A stretch of 64,000 bases of DNA, taken from the NCBI GenBank assembly GCA_963691755.1, contig OY829366.1:1860001-1924000 (forward strand), written 5' to 3'. Each line of letters begins with the position of its first letter. Position 1 is the first letter of the stretch. This document shows positions 18,500 to 25,612 of this stretch, in pieces. The translations under genes and the position numbers were made by a program. The notes beneath the pieces are model-generated. The model was not told the DNA's origin. It did not search any database and worked only from the letters and a program-made list of their open reading frames with translations. Origin of the DNA: Dinoroseobacter sp013215265 (GTDB lineage Bacteria; Pseudomonadota; Alphaproteobacteria; Rhodobacterales; Rhodobacteraceae).

Positions 18500-19168
18500 A
18501 TGAGCCGGTGCATCGTATTTGATCTCGACGGGACACTTGCCGATACAAGCGGTGATCTGATCGCTGCCGCGAATGCCTGCTTTGCCGACATGGGGGCCGC
18601 CACGCGCTTGGATCCCACGTCCGATGCCGGAACCGCGTTGCGCGGGGGACGTGCGATGCTGACCCTTGGATTGAAACGCGAATTTGGCAGTGTGGATGAA
18701 ACTATTGTAACGCGGTACTATCCGTTTCTACTGCAGGCTTATTCGCAAGCAATTGATGTGCACACAGTACTTTACGAAGGCGCATTGGAAGCCGTTTTGC
18801 GATTGCGCGCTCTGGGTGACAAAGTTGCGATCTGCACCAACAAACCCGAAGGGCTGGCGAATATCTTAATGATGCGTCTTGGGGTGCGAGATTACTTCGA
18901 CGCGCTGATAGGGGCAGATACTTTGCCGACACGAAAACCTGATCCGGCACCGTTGCTGGCGGCTATCCAATTGTCAGGGGGACAGCGAGAGCGCTCTGTC
19001 CTTGTCGGTGACACAGTAACGGACCGAGAAACCGCCCGAGCGGCAGCGGTTCCGTCTATTCTGGTGGAGTTCGGTCCTTCGGGTGCTGATATGGCAGCAC
19101 TTGAACCGGATGCTTTGCTACGCCATTACAATGATTTAGAAGACGTTTTGGCGAAAGTCTGCCCATAG
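18500..19168 (+). CDS. gph: HAD hydrolase, phosphoglycolate phosphatase (Gph) type
   Basis: A 222-residue HAD-superfamily phosphatase. Motif I is VFDLDGTLAD (nucleophile D8, acid D10), motif II/III regions are ICTNKPEG and KPDPAPL, and motif IV is LVGDTVTDRETA. The cap is the helical type of the Gph/PGMB group. Gph dephosphorylates 2-phosphoglycolate from DNA repair or the oxygenase reaction; the assignment is by family resemblance. The ATG at 18500 has GGAG five bases upstream; an in-frame start 15 bases earlier is less likely. Confidence 0.85.
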   Translation: MSRCIVFDLDGTLADTSGDLIAAANACFADMGAATRLDPTSDAGTALRGGRAMLTLGLKREFGSVDETIVTRYYPFLLQAYSQAIDVHTVLYEGALEAVLRLRALGDKVAICTNKPEGLANILMMRLGVRDYFDALIGADTLPTRKPDPAPLLAAIQLSGGQRERSVLVGDTVTDRETARAAAVPSILVEFGPSGADMAALEPDALLRHYNDLEDVLAKVCP

Positions 19169-19206
19169 CTTTTTCTCGTAGCCATCTGCCCCTGACATTT
19201 GTTACG

Positions 19207-19228
19207 CTTCCGTGTGCGGAAGTATTTT
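19207..19228 (+). terminator. Probable intrinsic terminator after gph
   Basis: A 6-bp stem CTTCCG / CGGAAG with loop TGTG, followed by TATTTT. It sits between gph and the secreted-protein gene, directly before the ribosome site of the latter. It could end gph transcripts or act as a 5'-UTR hairpin for the next gene. Confidence 0.55.
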
Positions 19229-19240
19229 AAGGAGAAGATG

Positions 19241-20461
19241 ATGTCATTGATACGCATGGGTGCTATCAGCGCCGGGGTGCTTTTGGCCGGAGCTGTGCCA
19301 AGCCTCGCGCAAACCCCATCCTGTGGTGGCTCAGGCGCAAACGGTGTTTGGATTGGTGGGTCCATGTCCGGATCTGATGTGTCTACCGCCAGTTTTGCCT
19401 TTGATACCTTTGGTTCTGCAGCAAATAATGGCGAGATCGTAACGCTGTTTTCTCTGACCAGTCCGACAGAAGTTCGTGTGGAGGCGTCGCCTTCCGCGGG
19501 CATGGATACGGTAATTGATCTGATTTCTTCCAATGGCAGCTTCATCATCAGTGATGACGATGGTGGTGGTGGGTTGGCTTCTCGCGCCGAAGTAATGTTG
19601 CAGCCGGGCTCCTATTGTCTGCTCACGCGTGGCCTTGGAGGCGACGCGGTTGCGGCGGATATTCGGGTTGGCCGCACCGATCACGAGCCACTCACGAGTG
19701 GTGGGTTTGTTGACGCTGGTGCAGAGACCTGCACCATCGATACACCTGCAACAATGTTGAACGGATCTATCTCGGCAGGTTCCGGTGCAAGGTTGATGGC
19801 TTCGAACCCAGTTTCGGTTGAGGGTAATTATCGTTTCTTCACGGATGGCTCCGCTCCAATTACGATCACTGCATCAAATGAAAACGCGGACCCGGTCGTT
19901 TATGTCTATGATGAGCTGGGCAACCTGATCGCAGAGAATGATGATTTTGACGGTCTCAACTCGCGTATCGATCTGGATACACCGCCATCAGCCGGTACCT
20001 ATTGTATTTCGCTCAGTGCGCTTTCCGACGAAAACGCCCCGATCGATTTGGCCGTGTACGAATTTGACGAAGGGGAATTCCTGACCGGTCTTTATGATCG
20101 CGGTGAATCCGCTCCGCCAATGGATGGCAGTTACCCTGTTACAGTTCTGGGATCGCTCGAAAACAGGATGCGCCAGGACATACGCGTGCAGGCGGGCAAA
20201 GCCAGCTGGTTTGCGATCAATATGCCCGAAAATGGGGTAATTCTCATTGAAGCAATTGCTGTCGCAGATGTTGATCCGACTATTACAATGTTCGATGATC
20301 TGGGTCGTCAGGTTGGGTTCAACGATGACAATGGCGATACACTTGATTCGTTGCTTGCCGTGCGCGTGAACCCTGGGCTTCACATGTTTGCTGTGAACCT
20401 TTTGGGCGAAAGCGGCGGCGCTATTCGTCTTGCGATGGAACGGTACGTCCGCGTTCCTTAA
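19241..20461 (+). CDS. Secreted protein with PPC-like (pre-peptidase C-terminal) repeats
   Basis: A 406-residue exported protein with a signal peptide (cleavage about after Ala23, SLA before QTPSC). It contains three similar beta-rich units. Each ends in a turn with acidic residues: SNGSFIISDDDGGGG, YDELGNLIAENDDFDG and FDDLGRQVGFNDDNGD. This pattern is typical of PPC domains, which bind ligands or calcium on secreted proteins. No catalytic domain is attached, which is unusual because PPC units normally decorate peptidases or other enzymes. The start is ambiguous between two adjacent ATGs (19238, 19241); AAGGAG spacing favours the second. It ends at a clear terminator. Confidence 0.7.
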   Translation: MSLIRMGAISAGVLLAGAVPSLAQTPSCGGSGANGVWIGGSMSGSDVSTASFAFDTFGSAANNGEIVTLFSLTSPTEVRVEASPSAGMDTVIDLISSNGSFIISDDDGGGGLASRAEVMLQPGSYCLLTRGLGGDAVAADIRVGRTDHEPLTSGGFVDAGAETCTIDTPATMLNGSISAGSGARLMASNPVSVEGNYRFFTDGSAPITITASNENADPVVYVYDELGNLIAENDDFDGLNSRIDLDTPPSAGTYCISLSALSDENAPIDLAVYEFDEGEFLTGLYDRGESAPPMDGSYPVTVLGSLENRMRQDIRVQAGKASWFAINMPENGVILIEAIAVADVDPTITMFDDLGRQVGFNDDNGDTLDSLLAVRVNPGLHMFAVNLLGESGGAIRLAMERYVRVP

Positions 20462-20486
20462 CGCAACAATCTGTTTAGACCTGTTT

Positions 20487-20525
20487 GGCCCGTTGATGCG
20501 AATTGCATTGGCGGGCCTTTCGTTT
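20487..20525 (+). terminator. Rho-independent terminator after the PPC-like gene
   Basis: A stem GGCCCG (20487-20492) / CGGGCC (20512-20517) with an inner GATGC/GCAT pairing, followed by TTTCGTTT. It lies 25 bp after the stop codon of the PPC-like protein gene. Confidence 0.8.
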
Positions 20526-20572
20526 GATGTCAGGCGTTGACGTCAGCTGAACCTCCCCCCAAGGTCGCGCGC

Positions 20573-21757
20573 ATGACAGAGAATTTCACCGGCAGTTTCA
20601 CCCAGCAAGAAGCGATCCCAGAAGCCGCGATCGAAGCTGCGTTGCGTGTGTTGCGTTCTGGCCGTTTGCATCGCTACAATCTTGTCGGCGATGAGCTTGG
20701 TGAGGTGTCATTGTTGGAACAGGAATTCGCCGCGCAGACAGGGGCGAAGTACTGCCTTGCCGTTGCTTCAGGTGGGTATGCGATGGGGGCGGCGCTTCGG
20801 GCCTTGGAGGTGCAGTCGGGCGAACCCGTGCTGACAAATGCCTTTACTCTTGCACCTGTTCCGGGCGCGATCTCTGCTGCAGGGGCAAAGCCCGAATTTG
20901 TGAACGTAACTGAAGATTTGGTGATCGATCTTGAGCACCTTTCTCAACGTATCGAAGACACCGGAGCTCGGCTTCTGATGCTCAGCCATATGCGTGGTCA
21001 TATTTGCGATATGGATGCGTTGATGGCGATTTGTGATGCGGCGGGTGTCAGGGTGATCGAGGATTGCGCACACACGATGGGCGCGGACTGGAAAGGGACA
21101 CCGTCAGGGCGCTTCGGTGCGATCGGGTGTTATTCGACGCAAACCTACAAACACATCAATTCTGGTGAGGGTGGACTGATCATCACGGATGATGCCGAAC
21201 TGGCCGCACGCATGGTCCTGCTTTCGGGAAGCTACATGCTTTATGAACGCCATGCTGCTGCGCCCCCTAAAGAAGTGTTCGAGCGTTTACGGTTGGATGT
21301 CCCAAATGTTTCGGGTCGGATGGACCATCTCCGCGCGGCGATCTTACGTCCTCAACTGGCTGATTTGCCGCGTCAGGCGACGCGCTGGAATGAAAGATAT
21401 CGCGCTGTCGAAGACGGTCTGAAGGGGGCTAACGGGCTTGCGCTGATCCGGCGCCGGGACGGGGAGGGGTTTGTTGCCTCCTCTTTCCAGTTTCGTCTTC
21501 CGGGATGGAGTGCCGATGCAGTGAGGGACTTTCTGGCGCGCTGTGCGGAACGTGGTGTCGAACTGAAATGGTTTGGGCATGATGCACCGATGGGTTTCAC
21601 CAGCCGCTACGTGCACTGGGCCTATGCGGATCCGGCCGATCTGCCGGAAACCGACGCCATTCTGGATGGCCTCATCGACATGCGTCTGCCTTTGACATTC
21701 AGCCTTGAGGATTGCGCCCAGATTGCCCGGATCATCCGCGAAGAGGCGGGTCGCTAG
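20573..21757 (+). CDS. DegT/DnrJ/EryC1/StrS family PLP-dependent aminotransferase
   Basis: A 394-residue fold-type I PLP enzyme of the sugar-aminotransferase family. The cofactor residues are D164 in VIEDCAHTMG and the Schiff-base lysine K193 in TQTYKHINSGEGG. The glycine-rich SGGYAMGAAL near 66-75 binds the phosphate. Family members aminate nucleotide-linked keto sugars, but no sugar-biosynthesis genes are nearby. The substrate may therefore differ and stays open. The start at 20573 gives MTENFTGSF; an upstream in-frame start at 20537 adds a short proline-rich stretch and is less likely. Confidence 0.88.
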   Translation: MTENFTGSFTQQEAIPEAAIEAALRVLRSGRLHRYNLVGDELGEVSLLEQEFAAQTGAKYCLAVASGGYAMGAALRALEVQSGEPVLTNAFTLAPVPGAISAAGAKPEFVNVTEDLVIDLEHLSQRIEDTGARLLMLSHMRGHICDMDALMAICDAAGVRVIEDCAHTMGADWKGTPSGRFGAIGCYSTQTYKHINSGEGGLIITDDAELAARMVLLSGSYMLYERHAAAPPKEVFERLRLDVPNVSGRMDHLRAAILRPQLADLPRQATRWNERYRAVEDGLKGANGLALIRRRDGEGFVASSFQFRLPGWSADAVRDFLARCAERGVELKWFGHDAPMGFTSRYVHWAYADPADLPETDAILDGLIDMRLPLTFSLEDCAQIARIIREEAGR

Positions 21758-21781
21758 TCAATCCACACACCCAAGTGAGAT

Positions 21782-21797
21782 GCCCATTCAAATGGGC
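21782..21797 (+). other. Hairpin after the aminotransferase gene
   Basis: A perfect 7-bp inverted repeat GCCCATT / AATGGGC with a 2-nt centre, 24 bp after the aminotransferase stop. The downstream sequence has only a short TTTT, so a terminator role is possible but weak. It lies upstream of the ivd promoter. Confidence 0.4.
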
Positions 21798-21822
21798 GAG
21801 ACCTGTTTTGGACCGCCAGTGA

Positions 21823-21851
21823 TTGACGCATTAAGTATCCTAACATAGTAT
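21823..21851 (+). promoter_or_regulatory. Predicted promoter of the leucine-catabolism operon
   Basis: A -35 TTGACG (21823-21828) and a -10 TAGTAT (21846-21851) are separated by exactly 17 bp. The inverted-repeat operator begins at the next base. The transcription start would fall within or just after that operator, about 30 bp before the ivd ATG. Confidence 0.65.
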
Positions 21852-21867
21852 TTGAACAATCGTTCAA
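21852..21867. promoter_or_regulatory. Inverted-repeat operator overlapping the ivd promoter start site
   Basis: TTGAAC-AATC-GTTCAA: perfect 6-bp arms and a 4-bp centre, abutting the -10 hexamer. The form resembles operators of TetR-type repressors of fatty-acid and branched-chain acyl-CoA catabolism (for example PsrA/FadR-like TTGAAC boxes). Its position predicts repression by blocking RNA polymerase. No regulator gene lies next to it, so the cognate protein is unknown. Confidence 0.65.
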
Positions 21868-21886
21868 TAAATGGAGCGCGCGCCCC

Positions 21887-23050
21887 ATGTTTCATGGATC
21901 AATGCAATTTGACCTTGGTGAAGACATCAACGCCTTGCGCGACATGGTGCATGCCTGGGCGCAAGAGCGGGTGAAGCCGCTGGCGCAGAAGACCGATCAG
22001 GAAAACGCCTTTCCCAACGCTCTCTGGCGGGAAATGGGCGAGCTTGGACTTCTTGGGGTCACCGTGGACGAAAAATACGGTGGTTCTGGCATGGGATATC
22101 TGGCCCACACCATTGCTGTGGAAGAGGTCGCGCGTGCGTCTGCCTCTATTTCACTCAGCTACGGGGCACATTCCAACCTGTGTGTGAACCAGATCAAGCT
22201 GAACGGAACCGAGGAGCAGAAACAGAAATTTCTGCCACGTCTTATTTCAGGAGAGCATGTCGGCGCGCTGGCAATGTCCGAGGCAAGCGCGGGATCTGAC
22301 GTCGTCTCGATGAAGCTGCGCGCAGAAAAGCGCAACGATCACTACCGTTTGAACGGCAACAAATACTGGATCACCAACGGTCCGGATGCCGACACGCTTG
22401 TCGTTTACGCCAAAACCGATCCGGACGCAGGCAGCAAAGGGATTACCGCCTTTCTGATTGAAAAAGAGATGACGGGATTCTCCACCTCTCCGCATTTCGA
22501 CAAGCTGGGGATGCGAGGCTCGAACACAGCTGAGCTGATTTTCGAAGATGTTCGGGTCCCGTTTGAAAACGTGCTTGGAGAGGAAGGCAAAGGCGTGCGT
22601 GTCCTGATGTCGGGCCTCGACTATGAGCGTGTTGTTCTGTCGGGCATCGGAACGGGGATCATGGCGGCCTGCCTTGATGAGATCATGCCGTATATGGTCG
22701 AACGCAAGCAATTCGGCGAGCCCATCGGGAATTTTCAGCTGATGCAGGGCAAGATCGCAGACATGTACACTGCGATGAACTCGGCGCGTGCTTATGTTTA
22801 TGAGGTCGCAAAAGCCTGCGATCGTGGCGAGGTAACGCGCCAGGACGCGGCGGCCTGCGTGCTTTATGCCTCGGAGGAAGCGATGAAAGTTGCCCATCAG
22901 GCTGTGCAGGCCATGGGTGGTGCCGGATTCCTGAACGACAGTGCTGTCAGTCGGATCTTTCGCGACGCGAAACTGATGGAGATCGGGGCGGGTACCAGCG
23001 AAATCCGGCGTATGCTCGTGGGGCGTGAGCTTATTGGAACGATGTCATGA
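21887..23050 (+). CDS. ivd: Isovaleryl-CoA dehydrogenase
   Basis: A 387-residue FAD acyl-CoA dehydrogenase that oxidises isovaleryl-CoA to 3-methylcrotonyl-CoA in leucine breakdown. ACAD signatures are MSEASAGSD (130-138) and WITNG (161-165). The catalytic base fits the isovaleryl subgroup: E247 in LDYERVVLSG, with GAGTSEIRR at the C-terminal site where other ACADs carry their Glu. The gene heads an operon with methylcrotonyl-CoA carboxylase, HMG-CoA lyase and a hydratase, which makes the assignment strong. GGAG lies about 10 nt before the ATG. Its stop overlaps the next start (ATGA). Confidence 0.96.
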   Translation: MFHGSMQFDLGEDINALRDMVHAWAQERVKPLAQKTDQENAFPNALWREMGELGLLGVTVDEKYGGSGMGYLAHTIAVEEVARASASISLSYGAHSNLCVNQIKLNGTEEQKQKFLPRLISGEHVGALAMSEASAGSDVVSMKLRAEKRNDHYRLNGNKYWITNGPDADTLVVYAKTDPDAGSKGITAFLIEKEMTGFSTSPHFDKLGMRGSNTAELIFEDVRVPFENVLGEEGKGVRVLMSGLDYERVVLSGIGTGIMAACLDEIMPYMVERKQFGEPIGNFQLMQGKIADMYTAMNSARAYVYEVAKACDRGEVTRQDAAACVLYASEEAMKVAHQAVQAMGGAGFLNDSAVSRIFRDAKLMEIGAGTSEIRRMLVGRELIGTMS

Positions 23051-23544
23051 AGATACTTACACTTGCCTTTGCCCTCGCCGTTTTGGCGGGGAGTGCCTCA
23101 GCGCAGGATGCCAACGGTCTGTTTTATGATTTTGGACCCACGGCGTCTTGTCTGGCAGGTGCGCAAAGTCTCGCTGCAAAGCAGGATTGCGTCGGCAGGG
23201 CTGCGGAGGCCTGCATTGAAAAGACCGGTTATGCCACCCCGGTGCTGTCTGGATGCGCCAGCCTTGAGTTGGAAGATTGGGACGCAAGGCTGAACGCCGT
23301 GTATCAGCAACAGCGTGCATATGCGCGCGAATTTGATATGGGAAATGATCCAAACCTGCCGGGGCTCGACACAAGCTTGCGCGATATGCAGCGCGCATGG
23401 ATTCCCTACCGGGATGCCACGTGCGTTTATGAGGCAGCACAGTGGAGCGGTGGAACTGGTGCTGGCCCTGCCTATATCGGCTGCCTGCTCAGCCTGACAG
23501 GTGTTCAGGCACTTTATCTTGAATTCGGCAGGATTGGGGGCTGA
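23047..23544 (+). CDS. LprI-like / DUF1311 secreted protein
   Basis: A 165-residue exported protein with a clean signal peptide (MKILTLAFALAVLAG, cleavage after ASA before QDANG). The mature part carries the DUF1311 (lysozyme inhibitor LprI-type) pattern: a cysteine-bearing LEDWDARLNAVYQQ helix followed by MQRAWIPYRDATCVYE and a final cysteine in YIGCLLSLT. Several cysteines suggest disulfides. It overlaps ivd by 4 bases and precedes mccB. Family members may inhibit lysozyme or fold as envelope proteins; why one sits in a leucine operon is unknown. Confidence 0.75.
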   Translation: MKILTLAFALAVLAGSASAQDANGLFYDFGPTASCLAGAQSLAAKQDCVGRAAEACIEKTGYATPVLSGCASLELEDWDARLNAVYQQQRAYAREFDMGNDPNLPGLDTSLRDMQRAWIPYRDATCVYEAAQWSGGTGAGPAYIGCLLSLTGVQALYLEFGRIGG

Positions 23545-23551
23545 GCGATCA

Positions 23552-23878
23552 ATGCCCCGTTGGTTGTGGTATGTGCCGATCGGCATTCTGATCGTCGTTG
23601 TTGCGTACAACGGGGCGAAACTTGGCTTGATGCGGGCAAACGTGACCGAAAGTGCAGTGATTGATCACTATGCAGGCGAATACCTCAAGGACCACGCACG
23701 ACTGATCGGGGAAGGTGCAAGCCTGACTGATTGCCTCGCAATACCCGGCTATGACCCTGATGTTTGGATCGAGGTGCGGTGCACGCCGCCGGAAGGCTCG
23801 GCGTTTCTTTATGGCGTTCGGCGTGACGGGGCGCTGATCTATTCTGCACGCGATGAAGCCGCGAAGCCGGAGACCTGA
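23552..23878 (+). CDS. Small membrane-anchored protein of unknown function
   Basis: A 108-residue protein starting MPRWLWYVPIGILIVVVAYNGAK, one N-terminal membrane span with the rest probably periplasmic. The soluble part (about 30-108) has two cysteines, in LTDCLAIPG and EVRCTPPEG, likely to form a disulfide. No family is recognised. The gene lies 7 bases after the LprI-like gene, and its stop is followed at once by the mccB GTG, so it is within the operon. A start at 23501 would overlap the previous gene by 44 bases and is rejected. Confidence 0.7.
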   Translation: MPRWLWYVPIGILIVVVAYNGAKLGLMRANVTESAVIDHYAGEYLKDHARLIGEGASLTDCLAIPGYDPDVWIEVRCTPPEGSAFLYGVRRDGALIYSARDEAAKPET

Positions 23879-23879
23879 A

Positions 23880-25475
23880 GTGAAGCTGACCTCTTCCATC
23901 TTGACCTCATCGGAAATCTTCAAAGGCAATGAAGCGGCGCATTTGGACGCTTTGGCGGACGTGTGCACAGCGGCAGATATTGCGGCTGCAGGTGGAGGGG
24001 AGCGATCGAAGCAACGCCATCTCGATCGCGGTAAGATGTTGCCGCGCGACCGGGTTGCGAACCTGCTGGACCCGGGCAGCCCTTTTCTGGAAGTCGGTGC
24101 TTTTGCAGGACACGGGCTTTATGATGGAGCCTCACCGGGGGGAAGCGCCATTGCGGGCGTAGGTCTCGTGAACGGGCGACAGGTAATGGTCGTTTGTAAT
24201 GACGCGACGGTGAAGGGCGGCACCTATTATCCCATCACCGTGAAAAAACACCTCAGAGCGCAAGAGATCGCCGAGGAATGCCAGCTTCCATGTGTGTATC
24301 TCGTCGACAGCGGCGGGGCGAACCTGCCCAATCAGGACGAGGTTTTCCCCGATCGGGATCACTTCGGGCGCATCTTTTACAATCAGGCCCGTATGAGCGC
24401 CAAAGGGATCGCGCAGATTGCCGTGGTTATGGGATCCTGCACGGCTGGTGGCGCTTATGTGCCTGCAATGTCTGATGTTTCAATCATCGTGAAAAACCAG
24501 GGAACGATTTTCCTGGCAGGCCCCCCCTTGGTGAAAGCCGCAACTGGAGAGATTGTATCTGCCGAAGACCTTGGCGGCGGGGACGTGCACACCCGTCTGT
24601 CTGGCGTTGCCGATTATCTGGCCGAAGACGATACCCATGCGCTGGCCCTCGCGCGACAGGCCGTAGGCTCACTGAGCGCGCGCGAAACGCTTAAGCTTGG
24701 GGGGGAGGCACCTGCTTATGATCCTGCCGAACTGCTTGGCGTTGTGCCAGCTGATCTGCGCACGCCATATGACATTCGCGAAGTGATCGCGCGGCTTGTT
24801 GATGGCTCTCGATTTGACGAATTCAAGGCGCGGTTTGGGGAAACACTGGTCACAGGGTTTGCCGAGATCTGCGGCCTGCAGGTTGGAATAATTGCCAACA
24901 ATGGCGTTCTGTTTTCTGAAGCAGCCCAGAAGGGTGCACATTTTGTCGAGCTCTGCTCGCAGCGTCGTATTCCGCTGGTGTTCTTGCAAAACATCACCGG
25001 CTTCATGGTGGGCAAACGCTATGAGAACGAGGGTATTGCCCGCCATGGCGCGAAGATGGTCACAGCAGTTGCGACCACGTCGGTACCAAAAATCACCATG
25101 CTGGTCGGCGGCTCGTTCGGGGCTGGTAATTACGGTATGGCTGGCCGGGCTTATCAGCCGAGGTTTCTGTGGACATGGCCGAATTCCCGGATCTCCGTGA
25201 TGGGTGGCGCGCAGGCCGCCGGGGTTCTGGCGACCGTCAAACGTGATGCGATTGAGCGGGCTGGCGGGCGTTGGAGTGCCGAGGAAGAAGCAGAGTTCAA
25301 GCAGCCCACAATCGACATGTTCGAACGCCAAGCGCACCCGCTTTATGCCAGCGCACGGCTTTGGGATGACGGGATTGTTGACCCAAGAAAAAGCCGCGAC
25401 GTGCTCGCGCTGAGCCTTCGGGCCGCCCTGAATGCCCCGGTTGAGGAGACGCGTTTCGGCGTCTTCAGAATGTGA
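23880..25475 (+). CDS. mccB: Methylcrotonyl-CoA carboxylase carboxyltransferase (beta) subunit
   Basis: A 531-residue acyl-CoA carboxyltransferase subunit that moves CO2 from biotin to 3-methylcrotonyl-CoA. Family blocks are GAFAGHGLYDG, GGTYYPITVKKHLRAQEIA, YLVDSGGANLP, MGSCTAGGAYVPAMSD, NITGFMVGKRYE, and PRFLWTWPNSRISVMGG, the last typical of MCC rather than propionyl-CoA carboxylase. I choose the GTG at 23880 because CCGGAG lies 7 bases before it and it gives MKLTSSILTSS; an ATG at 23853 lies within the previous gene. It works with the biotin subunit MccA encoded next. Confidence 0.95.
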   Translation: MKLTSSILTSSEIFKGNEAAHLDALADVCTAADIAAAGGGERSKQRHLDRGKMLPRDRVANLLDPGSPFLEVGAFAGHGLYDGASPGGSAIAGVGLVNGRQVMVVCNDATVKGGTYYPITVKKHLRAQEIAEECQLPCVYLVDSGGANLPNQDEVFPDRDHFGRIFYNQARMSAKGIAQIAVVMGSCTAGGAYVPAMSDVSIIVKNQGTIFLAGPPLVKAATGEIVSAEDLGGGDVHTRLSGVADYLAEDDTHALALARQAVGSLSARETLKLGGEAPAYDPAELLGVVPADLRTPYDIREVIARLVDGSRFDEFKARFGETLVTGFAEICGLQVGIIANNGVLFSEAAQKGAHFVELCSQRRIPLVFLQNITGFMVGKRYENEGIARHGAKMVTAVATTSVPKITMLVGGSFGAGNYGMAGRAYQPRFLWTWPNSRISVMGGAQAAGVLATVKRDAIERAGGRWSAEEEAEFKQPTIDMFERQAHPLYASARLWDDGIVDPRKSRDVLALSLRAALNAPVEETRFGVFRM

Positions 25476-25483
25476 GTTTTTGG

Positions 25484-25612
25484 ATGTCTGCACATTCGGA
25501 TATCGCCGAGATGAGAGTGGATCTGCAGCACTCAAACGGCGTTACAGTCGTGACGACCTTCGAAATGCGGTCCTGGACCACTGACAGGCAGGGGACACGC
25601 CATGTTCCATAA
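25484..25612 (+). CDS. Possible 42-codon ORF between mccB and mccA
   Basis: An ATG 8 bases after mccB opens a 42-residue frame (MSAHSDIAEMRVDLQHS...) that ends 11 bases inside mccA. No strong ribosome site precedes it. It fills nearly the whole mccB-mccA gap, and stop-start overlap with mccA would allow translational coupling. It may equally be a chance frame. No family is recognised. Confidence 0.25.
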   Translation: MSAHSDIAEMRVDLQHSNGVTVVTTFEMRSWTTDRQGTRHVP

